NCBI GenBank assembly: GCA_021295715.1
Contig: JAGWBV010000006.1
Span: 1-64,000, forward strand
Length of the DNA: 64,000 nt
Direction: 5' to 3'
From: Candidatus Poribacteria bacterium
GTDB taxonomy: Bacteria; Poribacteria; WGA-4E; WGA-3G
Made by a program: the position numbers and the translations under genes. Shown in pieces: positions 42,577 to 51,748 of the stretch (positions are counted from its first letter, which is position 1; each line of letters opens with the position of its first letter). Below the pieces are notes generated by a model. That model was not told where the DNA came from and ran no database searches. It was given only the letters and a program-made list of their open reading frames with translations.

Positions 42577-42996
42577 TTAGGAAGCGTCTTTGGATTCGCT
42601 AAAAACCTCCATGCCAGCGGAACCATCTGCGATCCGTCGAATCTGTTTCTCAAAACCGGGCGGTGAGAGCGTCCATGTGATCCAGAGCGGTTCATCACCC
42701 GTGTTGACAAATCGGTGTTCAACATTCGGTGGAAGATAGATGACGGTACCGGGTTTCAAATCGGCGACTTCATCACCGACAAACGCTTTTCCTTGTCCAC
42801 CATAGACGAAAATAATTTCTTCGGATTCGCTGTGGGAGTGGAGCGGAATTTCACTGTGCGGGTCAATTTCTTCCAATCCCATCGAGAAGTGTTCAGTGCC
42901 AACGGTATTCGGCTCAATGAGCGTGTACAATGTGCGCGGAGCCTCGTCTTCAATTCGGACGACTTCGGCATCCTCTTTGTGATAGATATGCTTCAT
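42577..42996 (-). CDS. Cupin-domain protein
   Basis: Start set at ATG 42996 (MKHIYHKEDAEVV), with AAGGAG 6 bases upstream. 139 residues with the two cupin motifs PLHSHSESEEIIFVYGG (metal-binding His and Glu) and PPNVEHRFVNTGDEPL. Single-domain cupins of this kind act as isomerases, dioxygenases or sugar-binding regulators; no specific activity can be named. C-terminal tail (GMEVFSESKDAS) is unstructured. Confidence 0.8.
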   Translation of the reverse strand: MKHIYHKEDAEVVRIEDEAPRTLYTLIEPNTVGTEHFSMGLEEIDPHSEIPLHSHSESEEIIFVYGGQGKAFVGDEVADLKPGTVIYLPPNVEHRFVNTGDEPLWITWTLSPPGFEKQIRRIADGSAGMEVFSESKDAS

Positions 42997-43079
42997 TTTT
43001 CTCCTTGTGGTATAGCGCAAACTAACAGTTTACGCTACAAGCCCCTGTTACGTACTACTTTTAATCGAACTCACGTTAT

Positions 43080-44471
43080 TTAGGCAAACCAATAGGAATA
43101 CAGGCTTGCATTCCTGATTTGAAACTGGAGTCGGACCTCTTTGCCGTTGAGTGCTTCCAGTGAACGGTCAAATTTAACTTCTGTATCCACCTGATCTCCG
43201 ACAACTCGCTGGGAGGTATAATCCTCCAGAGGTGTCCCTGTATCATCCGTGACCGAGACGATAACATAACCTTGACTCGCATTAACATTGAGGTGTAATT
43301 CTCCACCATTGAGCGTTAACGGTTTCGTCAACATGTACCCTTCATTTTCATCTGCATCGAGTGAAACGAACCCATCACGCCTTAACGTTGCCAAGCCGAG
43401 CATGGATGTGTGCTTACGTTCGACCTGCTTGAATTTCCTGCCGGTGTGCGGTCCGTTCACGCCCCCGTAATAGAAATAGATTTGATCGTCGCGTGTGATG
43501 AAATTCTGGGTGATTCTCACCATTCCGTCTTCCCAACTGCCCGCCTGTCCAAGCGAGAGGAACGTCTGGCGATCCAAGACGCGCTGATAGTTGATTCCAT
43601 CACGACTCATCGCGAGCGAGGTGTCAATCGTGCCATCCACCCCTTCGCGATAGACCCAAATCATACCGAGATAGATACCTTCATAGATATCAATGGGCAT
43701 ACCGTAAATCTGTGTGCCTTCTTCATCAACCTCGTCACATTCAAACACCCGTTTCGGTTCGCTGAAGTGAATCGCGTTGGGACTCTCAGCGCGAGCAGTC
43801 TTCCGTCCACCCGCTCCGAATCGTCCAAAGACAACGTATTTCTGTATTTTTGGGTCCCACACCAGGGACTGGGTGGTATCGCTATCAAGCGGGATAACGG
43901 GATTGGTCTCGCAGTTCGTCCAGTGAACGCCGTCCGGCGAAAAAGACATCCACATACCGTCTCCGTCCCCACGACCCCAGATCGTCCTTCCCTCGTGTTG
44001 AATGAAAGTATCAATCCCACCGTGTTCCCAATAAAAGCCTTTGTAACGACGGGCGGGATCTGTTTCGTGTTCGTCGTAGATGACAGCCATGCCCTCGCAG
44101 TTTGTTCGTCCAACGTCAACCAGATTGTTCTCGGTGCTTCCTTCAAAATCGACTTGGTTTAGGATCGGTTTCTCCCAATGCACACCATCGGTTGAGGTCG
44201 CATAGCCGAGGAGCGTTACATTGCCAAGGGCGTTCCGCTGACGGATTTTCACCATTCCATCGACGTAAGGTCCTGTGAGATACCACATCTTGAAGATCGA
44301 ATTCTCTGGATCGTAGAGGACTGTGCCGTAGAGGGATGCGACGCTCTCCCACGGATGTTCACCACGCAAAATCGGGTTATTGGGATGCCGTTGGGGTTGG
44401 TGCATCCGACGGTAAAGTCTTTCGATTCGGGTGACGTGGTGTAGGTCGAGGAACAGATAGCGAGGTTCCAT
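43080..44471 (-). CDS. Glycoside-hydrolase-like five-bladed beta-propeller protein
   Basis: A 463-residue protein of the GH32/43/130 fold type: GYATSTDGVHWEKPILN, YKGFYWEHGGIDTF, SFSPDGVHWTNCETNPVIPLD, SLAMSRDGINYQRV and YGGVNGPHTGRKF are propeller strands with repeated S-x-D-G-x-x-W motifs. It ends in a small beta-sandwich (DENEGYMLTKPLTLNGGEL...VEVRLQFQIRNASLYSYW). The paralogue at 49902-51422 has the same C-terminal design (VLTKPLVVEDSELRV). No signal peptide. Actual glycosidase residues are not identified. GGAG 7 bases before ATG. Confidence 0.7.
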   Translation of the reverse strand: MEPRYLFLDLHHVTRIERLYRRMHQPQRHPNNPILRGEHPWESVASLYGTVLYDPENSIFKMWYLTGPYVDGMVKIRQRNALGNVTLLGYATSTDGVHWEKPILNQVDFEGSTENNLVDVGRTNCEGMAVIYDEHETDPARRYKGFYWEHGGIDTFIQHEGRTIWGRGDGDGMWMSFSPDGVHWTNCETNPVIPLDSDTTQSLVWDPKIQKYVVFGRFGAGGRKTARAESPNAIHFSEPKRVFECDEVDEEGTQIYGMPIDIYEGIYLGMIWVYREGVDGTIDTSLAMSRDGINYQRVLDRQTFLSLGQAGSWEDGMVRITQNFITRDDQIYFYYGGVNGPHTGRKFKQVERKHTSMLGLATLRRDGFVSLDADENEGYMLTKPLTLNGGELHLNVNASQGYVIVSVTDDTGTPLEDYTSQRVVGDQVDTEVKFDRSLEALNGKEVRLQFQIRNASLYSYWFA

Positions 44472-44573
44472 GTGGAGGCTCCTTAGAAATTTCGTATCTT
44501 TCGTGGGAATATGTTACCAGAAATGTAAGGGCAGGTCAATTTTTTGTGGGTTTTAGAGGATTTACCCGCTCGA

Positions 44574-45713
44574 TTACAGCATGTGCAACTCTTCAAATAG
44601 AGCCAAGTGTTGACGGTAACCCGTCGGGAGCGATCGGATTTCCCGATACCCCTCAAAGAAAATCGTCTGTTCATCCTCGCTAAAATGGCGTGAAATCCTC
44701 TGAATATCTGAGAGATAATAACCGAACCCAAACTGGATGACATCAATTGGGCAGGGCTGCCCGTCAGAGACAATGATATTATGGGGTTCCAGATCCGAGT
44801 GAATCAACCCAAAAACATCCCGACCTTCCCCCTGTTCTGCGACAAACCGTGAGAAGCGCGAAGAAAGCGAGGAAAGTTTTGTGCGCTCCTCTGGCGAAGC
44901 GTCTATGTAATCATTTCTAAGAGCCTTTTCAATTTTCGAGGTAACCCAATCCATGTCGTATCGGGGACGGATAAACCAGTGTGGTAACTCCAATGTCTGG
45001 GACACAGAGTGCATGCGACCCACCACGGTCCCAAGACTCCGAATGAGTTCTGGCGTTTTTTCTGCGGTAGAGAGAGCGTGAAGTGTTTCACCGGGAATCC
45101 AATCGTATAGCGTCGTATAGCGTATAGGTAAGTCGTTTGGAGAGATACCTTGAATCATTTCCCCGTCTCGTCCAGACACAGGGAAAAGCGTCTTGATGTG
45201 CCCCTTGTTCCACAAAGCCTTTAACCAATAGATTTTAGATCGAATTCTATGGATAGAGGTCCCGGCTCGATGGATTCTCAATGTGAAACGAACGTCCTCC
45301 GTATCTACGAAAAATAACATATTCGCAGTATCAAATCCGATACCACTAATTCGGAATGAAACGTTGTCCAAATCATATAACATAACAGCGGCTTTTGCAT
45401 AACGCCAATCGGTGGTAAGATATTGTAAAATCTTATCGTTATAAACTATCAAAATGCCATTGTCACACGCATGTCGTGTCGATTCGGATATAAAGGTGCG
45501 TTGTTCATCATCAAGTGAATCTAAGAAACCGAGGATACTGGGATCAATATGTGGGTGCGGGTCAGAAATTGCTTCAAGCCAGTATTGTCTACATTTATCA
45601 TGACAATCGATTCGGTGGACGGGTAGGGAGGGATCTCGGTACCACTCAGGAGAATTTTCGATAGCGTATTCAACTTGTGTCTGACAAAATGGGCACGACA
45701 TTTTCTCCGCCAT
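44574..45713 (-). CDS. Zinc-finger aminoglycoside phosphotransferase-like kinase
   Basis: A 379-residue protein. Residues 1-45 hold CPFCQTQ and HRIDCHDKCRQYW (a likely zinc finger). Residues about 120-370 are a kinase of the APH/choline kinase type: VFGLIHSDLEPHNIIV is the catalytic Brenner motif (H-x-D-x4-N) and PIDVIQFGFGYYLSDI the metal-binding IDxxxxxxG segment. The N-lobe lacks an obvious Lys-Glu pair but includes LYDWIPGETLHAL. Substrates of such kinases are aminoglycosides, homoserine, choline or sugars. AGGAGGTATACCACC precedes ATG. The zinc-finger addition is unusual. Confidence 0.75.
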   Translation of the reverse strand: MAEKMSCPFCQTQVEYAIENSPEWYRDPSLPVHRIDCHDKCRQYWLEAISDPHPHIDPSILGFLDSLDDEQRTFISESTRHACDNGILIVYNDKILQYLTTDWRYAKAAVMLYDLDNVSFRISGIGFDTANMLFFVDTEDVRFTLRIHRAGTSIHRIRSKIYWLKALWNKGHIKTLFPVSGRDGEMIQGISPNDLPIRYTTLYDWIPGETLHALSTAEKTPELIRSLGTVVGRMHSVSQTLELPHWFIRPRYDMDWVTSKIEKALRNDYIDASPEERTKLSSLSSRFSRFVAEQGEGRDVFGLIHSDLEPHNIIVSDGQPCPIDVIQFGFGYYLSDIQRISRHFSEDEQTIFFEGYREIRSLPTGYRQHLALFEELHML

Positions 45714-45747
45714 GGTGGTATACCTCCTGTGCTAATTTTAGAGCGAA

Positions 45748-45792
45748 GAGTCGGGAATCGGGGTGTTTTTGCTTGGGTGTTTCCCCCTCCTA
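45748..45792. repeat. TCGGGAATCGGGG module with inserted short unit
   Basis: GTCGGGAATCGGG(G) is followed by GTGTTTTTGCTTGGGTGTTT and then CCCCCTCCTACAG. The same module without the unit is at 11235-11261. Confidence 0.55.
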
Positions 45793-45817
45793 CAGAAGAA
45801 GTATAGAATACCGATTT

Positions 45818-47092
45818 TCAGGACTTCTGATCAAATCGGGGTTCAGCCAATTGGAAGGTTAGCAAAAACCCTAATAACACGAGGACACCACACCCGATAA
45901 ATACGGGTTCAAAAGCGAATCGCTCGATTAACGTTCCGACCAAAGGAGAAACGAACAACGGAATTGCTTGGAAAAGACTCATCACACCGAGATACTGCGG
46001 ATGCTTTTCCTGTGGTGCAATCTCAAGGGTGTAGTTTGTGACGATGCGAGCGGATACCGGTGTAAACCCGATAAGGGCAAAGATAATCCAGTAAAACTGT
46101 ACCCCGGAAGGCATTCGACTGATGACGACTGCCAGTAATGGTGTAAACGCGCTGATTAATATCAGCAACCGCAACACAAATCGGTTACCTGATCTGTCCG
46201 CGATGTTGCCCATGATACCGGCACCGACAGCATTAGAGGCATTTTGTGCCACTATCAATGTAACGAAGCCAGAAGATGCGAGTCCTAATGTCCGCTTACC
46301 GAAAACTGCGTAGTGTGGAAAAAGGGGCCAGATGGAGTAAAACAACAGGATAACGATTGCAAATCGCCGAAAATTTCTGTCATACCGCAACGATAGGAGC
46401 GCATCGCCAAGAAATCTGAAAAAAGGAGCTGTGCCTTCTGGTTGTGAAGGAAGTTCCTTAAACCCAAAACTGATAAAAGCGGCAATAGCGAAGGCGACAC
46501 CCGTTGCCCCAAAGATCACTGCATAGTGTGAGGGACTCCCCGAAAGCCAACGCGGCATAAGGTAAACGGCAAGTCCGATCGAAAGTGAACAACCAATGAC
46601 GTTGGAATAGGCGAGGAGTCTGCCGCGTTTTTCGGGGCTGATGAGTTTCCCTTGCAACGTTCCGTTAGCCAGATGATTGCAACCGACCATGAGCCAGTGC
46701 ACGGTACATAGCAGAAGAAAAACAGCAATTATGACGTTTGCGGACCAACTTGTTAAACCTAATATCAGGGACAACACACACCAGGGAACAGTAAAACCGA
46801 ATCCTGTGAGAATAAAGAATCCTTGTTTTTTGGGCATCCGCGCGACGCGTTGTGCGACGAGAAACTGGGGTAGGCTCTGCCCGATGCGTAGAATGAGCGG
46901 TAGCAATCCTCGGATAGTTCCGGATGAGGTATAGATATCAATAAACGCGGGGATGACCACAGACTCGGCTTTGAACATCCAACCGAGACGCATCAAAATC
47001 TGGTTCAGAGCGAATACAATTAAATTGCGTTTTTCGGACGGATAGGATTCTTCCAAACGGACGTTCGTCTGCTCTGATGTGCTTTTATCCAT
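45818..47092 (-). CDS. MFS transporter
   Basis: A 424-residue 12-helix major facilitator protein. Residues 1-22 are a charged cytoplasmic tail. Conserved loop motifs are visible between helices 2-3 (AQRVARMPKKQGFF), a Gly-rich helix 5-6 (GCSLSIGLAVYLM) and GIMGNIADRSGNRF after the central loop. The substrate is not clear; no operon partner. AGGAC 5 bases before ATG. It is separated from the aldo/keto reductase by 56 bases on the same strand. Confidence 0.8.
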   Translation of the reverse strand: MDKSTSEQTNVRLEESYPSEKRNLIVFALNQILMRLGWMFKAESVVIPAFIDIYTSSGTIRGLLPLILRIGQSLPQFLVAQRVARMPKKQGFFILTGFGFTVPWCVLSLILGLTSWSANVIIAVFLLLCTVHWLMVGCNHLANGTLQGKLISPEKRGRLLAYSNVIGCSLSIGLAVYLMPRWLSGSPSHYAVIFGATGVAFAIAAFISFGFKELPSQPEGTAPFFRFLGDALLSLRYDRNFRRFAIVILLFYSIWPLFPHYAVFGKRTLGLASSGFVTLIVAQNASNAVGAGIMGNIADRSGNRFVLRLLILISAFTPLLAVVISRMPSGVQFYWIIFALIGFTPVSARIVTNYTLEIAPQEKHPQYLGVMSLFQAIPLFVSPLVGTLIERFAFEPVFIGCGVLVLLGFLLTFQLAEPRFDQKS

Positions 47093-47148
47093 TGAAAGTC
47101 CTATCCGTTGTTACCAAGTTCACTCGTTTCCTCATTTCAGTATTGGCG

Positions 47149-47964
47149 TTAAGTCAGTGCGCCTTCTTCGAACCGCTGCGCTCCGTATTTTTCCATATCT
47201 ATTCGCGCCTCTGATGCTAAGGTTTCTTGCTCGGAGAGTGCTTCTGCGATCCGCTGGAATCGATCAACATCTCTCAATCCCATAATCGTTAGGTTTACGC
47301 TCTTGTGGCTAAGCACGTAGCGATAGAATTGTTCTGGAGATGGCGCGTCTGAGTCTCCAAAAAGCCTGTCATTCCGCGAGGCATTCATGATAACAACACC
47401 CGTATTGTGTTTGTCGGCAGCGCGGAAAACGGTATCTTCTGGCGTTTTCATCGCACAATTGTACCAACAGAGGACGGTATCGAAAAATCCTGTGTCAACG
47501 GCATGTTGTATTTGGACCCAATCGTGTCCAGTAACGCCGATGAAGCGGATGAGTCCTTCATCTCGTGCCTTTTGCGCCATCTCCAATGCGCCTCCGGGTG
47601 CCAAGGCTTGGTCGCGTTCTGCTTTCGTGTTCAGGTGATGCAGTTGGTAGATGTCGATGTAATCAACACCAAGCTGCCGTAACGACGTTTCGAGTTCTGC
47701 CCGTGCCCCTTTTGCATCGCGCTGAGCGGTTTTCGTCGCAATAATCAACCGATCGCGTTGCCCTTTTATGGCGGCTCCGACAACTTTTTCGTCCTCACCA
47801 TCTCTGTATGCACGCGCCGTATCCATATAATTGACACCGGCATCAATTGCCTTGCGGTAACCGTCAGCGGATTCGCAATACGCGCCACCGATACCGAGTC
47901 GGGTAACCGTCAATCCCGTGCGACCTAAGACTGTTTTCGGAATCTCATAAGCCATGATGTTCAC
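47149..47964 (-). CDS. Aldo/keto reductase
   Basis: A 271-residue TIM-barrel oxidoreductase. The catalytic tetrad is visible as DTARAYRDGE (Asp, Tyr), IIATKTAQ (Lys) and DIYQLHHL (His). The protein is short and ends before the usual full C-terminal NADPH-binding loop, although GLRDVDRFQRIAE is present. These enzymes reduce carbonyls or interconvert sugars using NADPH. It starts at ATG 47964 or the ATG 9 bases inside (MAYEIPKTV). It precedes the MFS gene and may share its transcript. Confidence 0.85.
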   Translation of the reverse strand: MNIMAYEIPKTVLGRTGLTVTRLGIGGAYCESADGYRKAIDAGVNYMDTARAYRDGEDEKVVGAAIKGQRDRLIIATKTAQRDAKGARAELETSLRQLGVDYIDIYQLHHLNTKAERDQALAPGGALEMAQKARDEGLIRFIGVTGHDWVQIQHAVDTGFFDTVLCWYNCAMKTPEDTVFRAADKHNTGVVIMNASRNDRLFGDSDAPSPEQFYRYVLSHKSVNLTIMGLRDVDRFQRIAEALSEQETLASEARIDMEKYGAQRFEEGALT

Positions 47965-47967
47965 CTC

Positions 47968-48105
47968 TATGGCTATCAGCAGTCAGGGGTTTTTGCTTGG
48001 GTGTTTCCCCAGATTTTTTCAAAAATCCTTTCAGCAGTCAGTAGAAGAGATTATTGCTTAAGAACACCTCTTTGCTGATTGCTGATTGCTGATTGCTAAT
48101 TCACC
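47968..48105. repeat. Family-F repeat with inserted short unit
   Basis: CTATCAGCAGTCAGG, then the TTTTTGCTTGGGTGTTTCCC unit (47989-48008), then CAGCAGTCAGTAGAAGAGAT and TGCTGATTGCTGATTGCTGA; the latter two pair as a hairpin. The whole gap to 48297 has no gene. Confidence 0.6.
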
Positions 48106-48186
48106 CTCGAATGTTAGCAAGAGTATATGCTATTTCGATGTAAAAGTCAACCTTTTCTCAAAAGGGTGTGTAAATATTTCGTTGAA

Positions 48187-48275
48187 GTTTAATACAAATG
48201 TCACCCCTACGGGGTTTAGCTTTGGTAAGGAACGATATTTCTACAGAGATGTCACCCCTACGGGGTTGAAGAAAT
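48187..48275. repeat. Family-D palindrome pair
   Basis: CACCCCTACGGGG at 48202-48214 and again at 48253-48265, 51 bases apart, each preceded by ATGT. The same spacing as at 15701-15765 and 13131-13195. Confidence 0.6.
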
Positions 48276-48297
48276 AACTAAAACTTTATACACCCTC

Positions 48298-49818
48298 TCA
48301 AAATGCGGGTGCCATTTCCCATGCCTGAACGGATCGGAACCGTGCCTGTCCACCTCGACTCATCAATCTCACACCGGTGCTATCCGCTCGTGTCGGATAA
48401 ACCCGCTGTGTAATGCACTGCCTACCGTTGGCGAACACCTCAACTACGGACTTATCGACATAGATGCGGAGCTGAAGTGTTTCGCTACCCTTCAACGCGA
48501 ACGGTGCGCGCTGGGCATCAACAAACCGTTCCGACTCCGGCAATCTCGCAGTGCCACCGGCATCTCTGTAATGTGGATACCGGATGGCTTCGTTCAAGGT
48601 GGAACGACTTACCTCGATTTTCAATGTTCTCTCCGCCGGAACATAAAGAATCCCTGTTTGTTCGGCTTGATCGGGTGAGCAGAGCACTTGAACGCCGACC
48701 TCAGTCGCATCGTTGGGATCAATTTCGACATCCAACTCAAGACAATTCCCTTGGACATCTTCTAAGTCTAACGCATCAGCAGTCAGCGTGATATTTTCAC
48801 GTACTTTCGGGTTCATCCGCAGGCATTCCAGTTCGGGTACTGGTTCAATTCGCAAACTACCGTCGGTTGCGAGGGAAAGGATACGCGGTAGGGTCATCAC
48901 CCCTGACCAACCGGAGGCACGTTCCTGCTCAACCCCGCGGATCTCGCGAATCCAATCGAAAAAGATACGGCGACCTTGCGCGTCTAATAGCGAGCGCGCT
49001 CCACCAAGCAATCCACCCTCCCAACTCATCCGTCCGTAGCTTTCAGCATAATACCGTTCGTTTTCAAACCTACCGAGATAATACTGTGTGCCTTGCCAGT
49101 GGCTACAAAACAGTAACATGTGCTTATCGCCCAACGGATAAAAATCGGGGACAGCGCAATCCTCTTCGGCGTCTGTCCACTCGCGCCGAGATTGATAAAA
49201 GGAGCGTACAAATTCCCACTCCGCGAGGTCAGACGACTTAAACAGCGCAGTCCCGTCCCCAGTTTGTCCGGGTATCCTGTTCCCGATGAGTGCGTAATAG
49301 GTGTCGCCTTCCAACCACGCACACGGGTCAAACACAATATACTCACCGTGTCCTTTCTCACCGGGTGCGGGGACGGGAATTACTGGGTTGGCTGGATGCT
49401 TGTCCCACGTGATGAGCAGATCGTCATCGCTCGTTGCGATACATGTTCCGTCTGGAACCCCATGGTAAATGAATGTCGGAATACCTTCTCGACTCACGAG
49501 CGCACCACCGCTAAAGCAGCCGTTCCTGTCAGGTCCGTCGAGATCGGGCGTTAAAGCGATTGGGTGATGCACCCAATGCACGAGATCCACACTCGATGCG
49601 TGTCCCCATTGCATCCATTTCCAATAACCGCCTTCGGGATTGTGTTGATAGAAGATATGGTACCGTCCCTTCCAAAAGATCGAACCATTGACATCGTTCA
49701 TCCAACCGAATGGTGGGGTGAAGTGGTAACGTGGACGGTAAGAGTCGTCTGTATACACGGCATCAAGCACGCGTGTAGAATGGATGAGTGCTTCTGTTTT
49801 TTGGATGGTTGTGTTCAT
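48298..49818 (-). CDS. Glycoside hydrolase family 32 protein (invertase/levanase-like)
   Basis: Start set at ATG 49818 (MNTTIQKTEALIHST), as the upstream 29 codons overlap a repeat and the neighbouring gene's end. About 506 residues. GWMNDVNGSIFWKGRYH (nucleophile Asp) and YHIFYQHNPEGGYWKWMQW are typical GH32. The second motif reads VFDPCAW where RDP is typical, and EEDCAVPDFYPL where ECPD is typical, so the acid/base Glu is uncertain. The C-terminal beta-sandwich (LRIYVDKSVVEVFANG) is intact. GH32 enzymes hydrolyse sucrose and fructans. No signal peptide. Downstream of a propeller gene on the same strand; likely cytosolic. Confidence 0.85.
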   Translation of the reverse strand: MNTTIQKTEALIHSTRVLDAVYTDDSYRPRYHFTPPFGWMNDVNGSIFWKGRYHIFYQHNPEGGYWKWMQWGHASSVDLVHWVHHPIALTPDLDGPDRNGCFSGGALVSREGIPTFIYHGVPDGTCIATSDDDLLITWDKHPANPVIPVPAPGEKGHGEYIVFDPCAWLEGDTYYALIGNRIPGQTGDGTALFKSSDLAEWEFVRSFYQSRREWTDAEEDCAVPDFYPLGDKHMLLFCSHWQGTQYYLGRFENERYYAESYGRMSWEGGLLGGARSLLDAQGRRIFFDWIREIRGVEQERASGWSGVMTLPRILSLATDGSLRIEPVPELECLRMNPKVRENITLTADALDLEDVQGNCLELDVEIDPNDATEVGVQVLCSPDQAEQTGILYVPAERTLKIEVSRSTLNEAIRYPHYRDAGGTARLPESERFVDAQRAPFALKGSETLQLRIYVDKSVVEVFANGRQCITQRVYPTRADSTGVRLMSRGGQARFRSVQAWEMAPAF

Positions 49819-49869
49819 GGTTTTGTTGTTCCTTATGTAGTAGGACAAACTGTATGAAGACTTAGTCAG

Positions 49870-49895
49870 GTAGGTGCGGTTTCCGAACCGCACCA
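49870..49895. repeat. GGTGCGG...CCGCACC palindrome, simple form
   Basis: TAGGTGCGGTTTCCGAACCG and CACC: a hairpin of 9-10 bp arms, the uninterrupted form of the module at 39423-39472. Confidence 0.55.
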
Positions 49896-49901
49896 TAGGT
49901 G

Positions 49902-51422
49902 TCAATTTAGTAGGAATAAGTATGTTTTTGGTGTAAAACAGAAATACCTCTTGTATAATGTAGACAGGGAAAAGCGGAGACGCACGGTGCTGCCGCGAAG
50001 TTCAGCGAGGTCAGTTTTCTCCTTCCAGCGCACCGGTTCGTCAATACTGTCGACCATCGCGGGGATACTTTCGTCGAAGGTGTACCCTGGGAGAGGGCGT
50101 CCGTCATCAGCATTGAGAACTTCTACCTTAACCCTGCCACGCCATGAATCCACATTCACACGCAGTTCGCTATCTTCTACCACGAGAGGCTTGGTCAATA
50201 CCGAACCCCATTCAATACCCCCTTTGAGCGACACAAACCCATCGACGCGAAGCTTTGCGAGCGACATAGCAAGATTATCAAGGAATTTTCTGTTCATTAC
50301 GTCCACGAGCGACTGACTGCGATGCCGAGCACCGAGATAGTAGAACCATAGTTCATTGTTGCGTCTGATCGGACCGTTGACGACTGAGATCTGACCCGTA
50401 TCGTAGGTACTGCTATCCCCTACAGGAGATAATTCGATAAATGGTGTACGATTCCCGACCCGCTCCCAGTGTCGTAGATCCCGACTCGAAGCGAGTTCCA
50501 CCGACTTGCGACTGTCCACGTTTTCATAGAGCGGTGGATGCTTGCCCGTCCAGTGGTGCATCACAGGGAGTCCGAGATACAATCCTTCGTAGCGGAATAC
50601 AGGAAAATTATAAACATCGGTGCGCCATTCTTCAGGGCGGTTATAAATCGGGGTGAGATAATCGGGGTCCTCAATGAATTTTCGTATCCGTTCTTCCCCG
50701 TTCTCCTGATCGATCTGGTCGGCGTGGAAAATGAGTTCCAATCCGCTCCAGTTCTCAAAGTCCTCGCTGGTACTCAAACAGAAACTACGTCCGTAAGGCG
50801 ACCTACCATCAGGTCCAGCATGCTTAACGGTCGCGATAAACAACCCATTCGCCTCGTCATAACCGAAGTGCGCCTCGTCTGAACTTGGAACAAGTGGCAC
50901 ATCGAGATATGTCCAATGGAGGCAGTCTGGAGAGATTGCGGGTGTCAGTCCGCCGCCTTTTCCCCATCCCATCCCTTTGTAGCGACGTTGTTCGTCAGGG
51001 TCGTGGGGGTCGTAGATCGGTCCGAGTGGTACGCCTGTAGGTAAGATGTTGTTCTCTGTGCCAATTGCGGTTCCGCGCCATGTGCGGGCATCGTAATCGT
51101 GAAGTCCTAAAGACGGTTTCTCCCAGTTCACACCGTCTTCCGAGGTGGCATAGCAGATAAAACTTTTCCCGCCAATCGGGGCACCGGTCACGTCGAGCTT
51201 GACCTCTGGACTGTCTGCCTCTGAACTGGCGTAATAGAGCGTTTTGTAAATTGCTTCATCCGGGACCCACGCCGGGGTTGTCCACATCATAATACCGCAG
51301 TTCTCCCAGCGATGTTCAGCCCGAAGCACGACGTTCTTTTCAAATTTTTGTAGTGGGTGTAGTTTCCGGGCGAGGTTGTCGATTTCCTCAATGATATGGT
51401 CATCAATGAATAGGGATTTCAT
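49902..51422 (-). CDS. Glycoside-hydrolase-like five-bladed beta-propeller protein, second copy
   Basis: A 506-residue paralogue of the 43080-44471 protein. Propeller strands: FICYATSEDGVNWEKPSLG, YKGMGWGKGGGLTPAISPDC, SFCLSTSEDFENWSGL, ELASSRDLRHWERVG, WFYYLGARHRSQ. C-terminal sandwich has VSLKGGIEWGSVLTKPLVVED. It is followed by GH32 on the same strand, so it may work on the same fructan or glucan, but no specificity can be assigned. GAGGTGCC 6 bases before ATG. Its C-terminus (TPKTYLFLLN) is longer and odd compared with the paralogue's YSYWFA. Confidence 0.7.
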   Translation of the reverse strand: MKSLFIDDHIIEEIDNLARKLHPLQKFEKNVVLRAEHRWENCGIMMWTTPAWVPDEAIYKTLYYASSEADSPEVKLDVTGAPIGGKSFICYATSEDGVNWEKPSLGLHDYDARTWRGTAIGTENNILPTGVPLGPIYDPHDPDEQRRYKGMGWGKGGGLTPAISPDCLHWTYLDVPLVPSSDEAHFGYDEANGLFIATVKHAGPDGRSPYGRSFCLSTSEDFENWSGLELIFHADQIDQENGEERIRKFIEDPDYLTPIYNRPEEWRTDVYNFPVFRYEGLYLGLPVMHHWTGKHPPLYENVDSRKSVELASSRDLRHWERVGNRTPFIELSPVGDSSTYDTGQISVVNGPIRRNNELWFYYLGARHRSQSLVDVMNRKFLDNLAMSLAKLRVDGFVSLKGGIEWGSVLTKPLVVEDSELRVNVDSWRGRVKVEVLNADDGRPLPGYTFDESIPAMVDSIDEPVRWKEKTDLAELRGSTVRLRFSLSTLYKRYFCFTPKTYLFLLN

Positions 51423-51473
51423 TTTGGCACCTCGTGTCAGATGGCATCAGTTGAACAATCCACATGCTACGGT

Positions 51474-51591
51474 TATAGTAAAGTTTAGAATTAATTAGAC
51501 ATTCCAAAGAGGCGAGGTTTCAAACCTCGCCAGCGAAGGAGAGGTGTTTTTGGTTTTCCAAAGTGCTCTTTTATTTTTCGGTTTTACTATA
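51474..51591. repeat. Family-H element with TATAGTAAA/TTTACTATA termini
   Basis: TATAGTAAAGTTTAGAATTA at the left and TTCGGTTTTACTATAA at the right; interior hairpin GCGAGGTTTCAAACCTCGC. Fragments also at 31237-31252 and 33342-33355. Confidence 0.55.
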
Positions 51592-51657
51592 AAAGGCGGA
51601 AGGAAATATGGTGCAAGTCAAAATATAGTCCTATGAGGACGGTATGCTTATTTTTCG

Positions 51658-51702
51658 TCTGAATCGCGGATGACGCGGATGACACGGATTCCGCGGATTG
51701 CG
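51658..51702. repeat. Short periodic GCGGAT repeat
   Basis: GAATCGCGGATGACGCGGAT, then GACACGGATTCCGCGGATTG: degenerate units of 9-10 bases. A related AGGATT-based run is at 58051-58092. The rest of this 377-base gap has the family-J palindrome at 51749-51769 and no gene. Confidence 0.5.
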
Positions 51703-51748
51703 CTGTTGTTTGTCTTCCAAAGTCTCTAACTTGACATGGGCATGTGCA

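Noticed and set aside
43410-44162. 250-codon plus-strand frame opposite the propeller gene
   Set aside because: The minus-strand gene has clear propeller motifs, a ribosome site and a paralogue; the plus frame has none.
49902-51422. Frameshift near the C-terminus of the second propeller glycosidase
   Set aside because: The C-terminal tail differs from the paralogue, but the last conserved strand (VRLRFSLS) is in frame and other frames do not restore the paralogue's ending convincingly.
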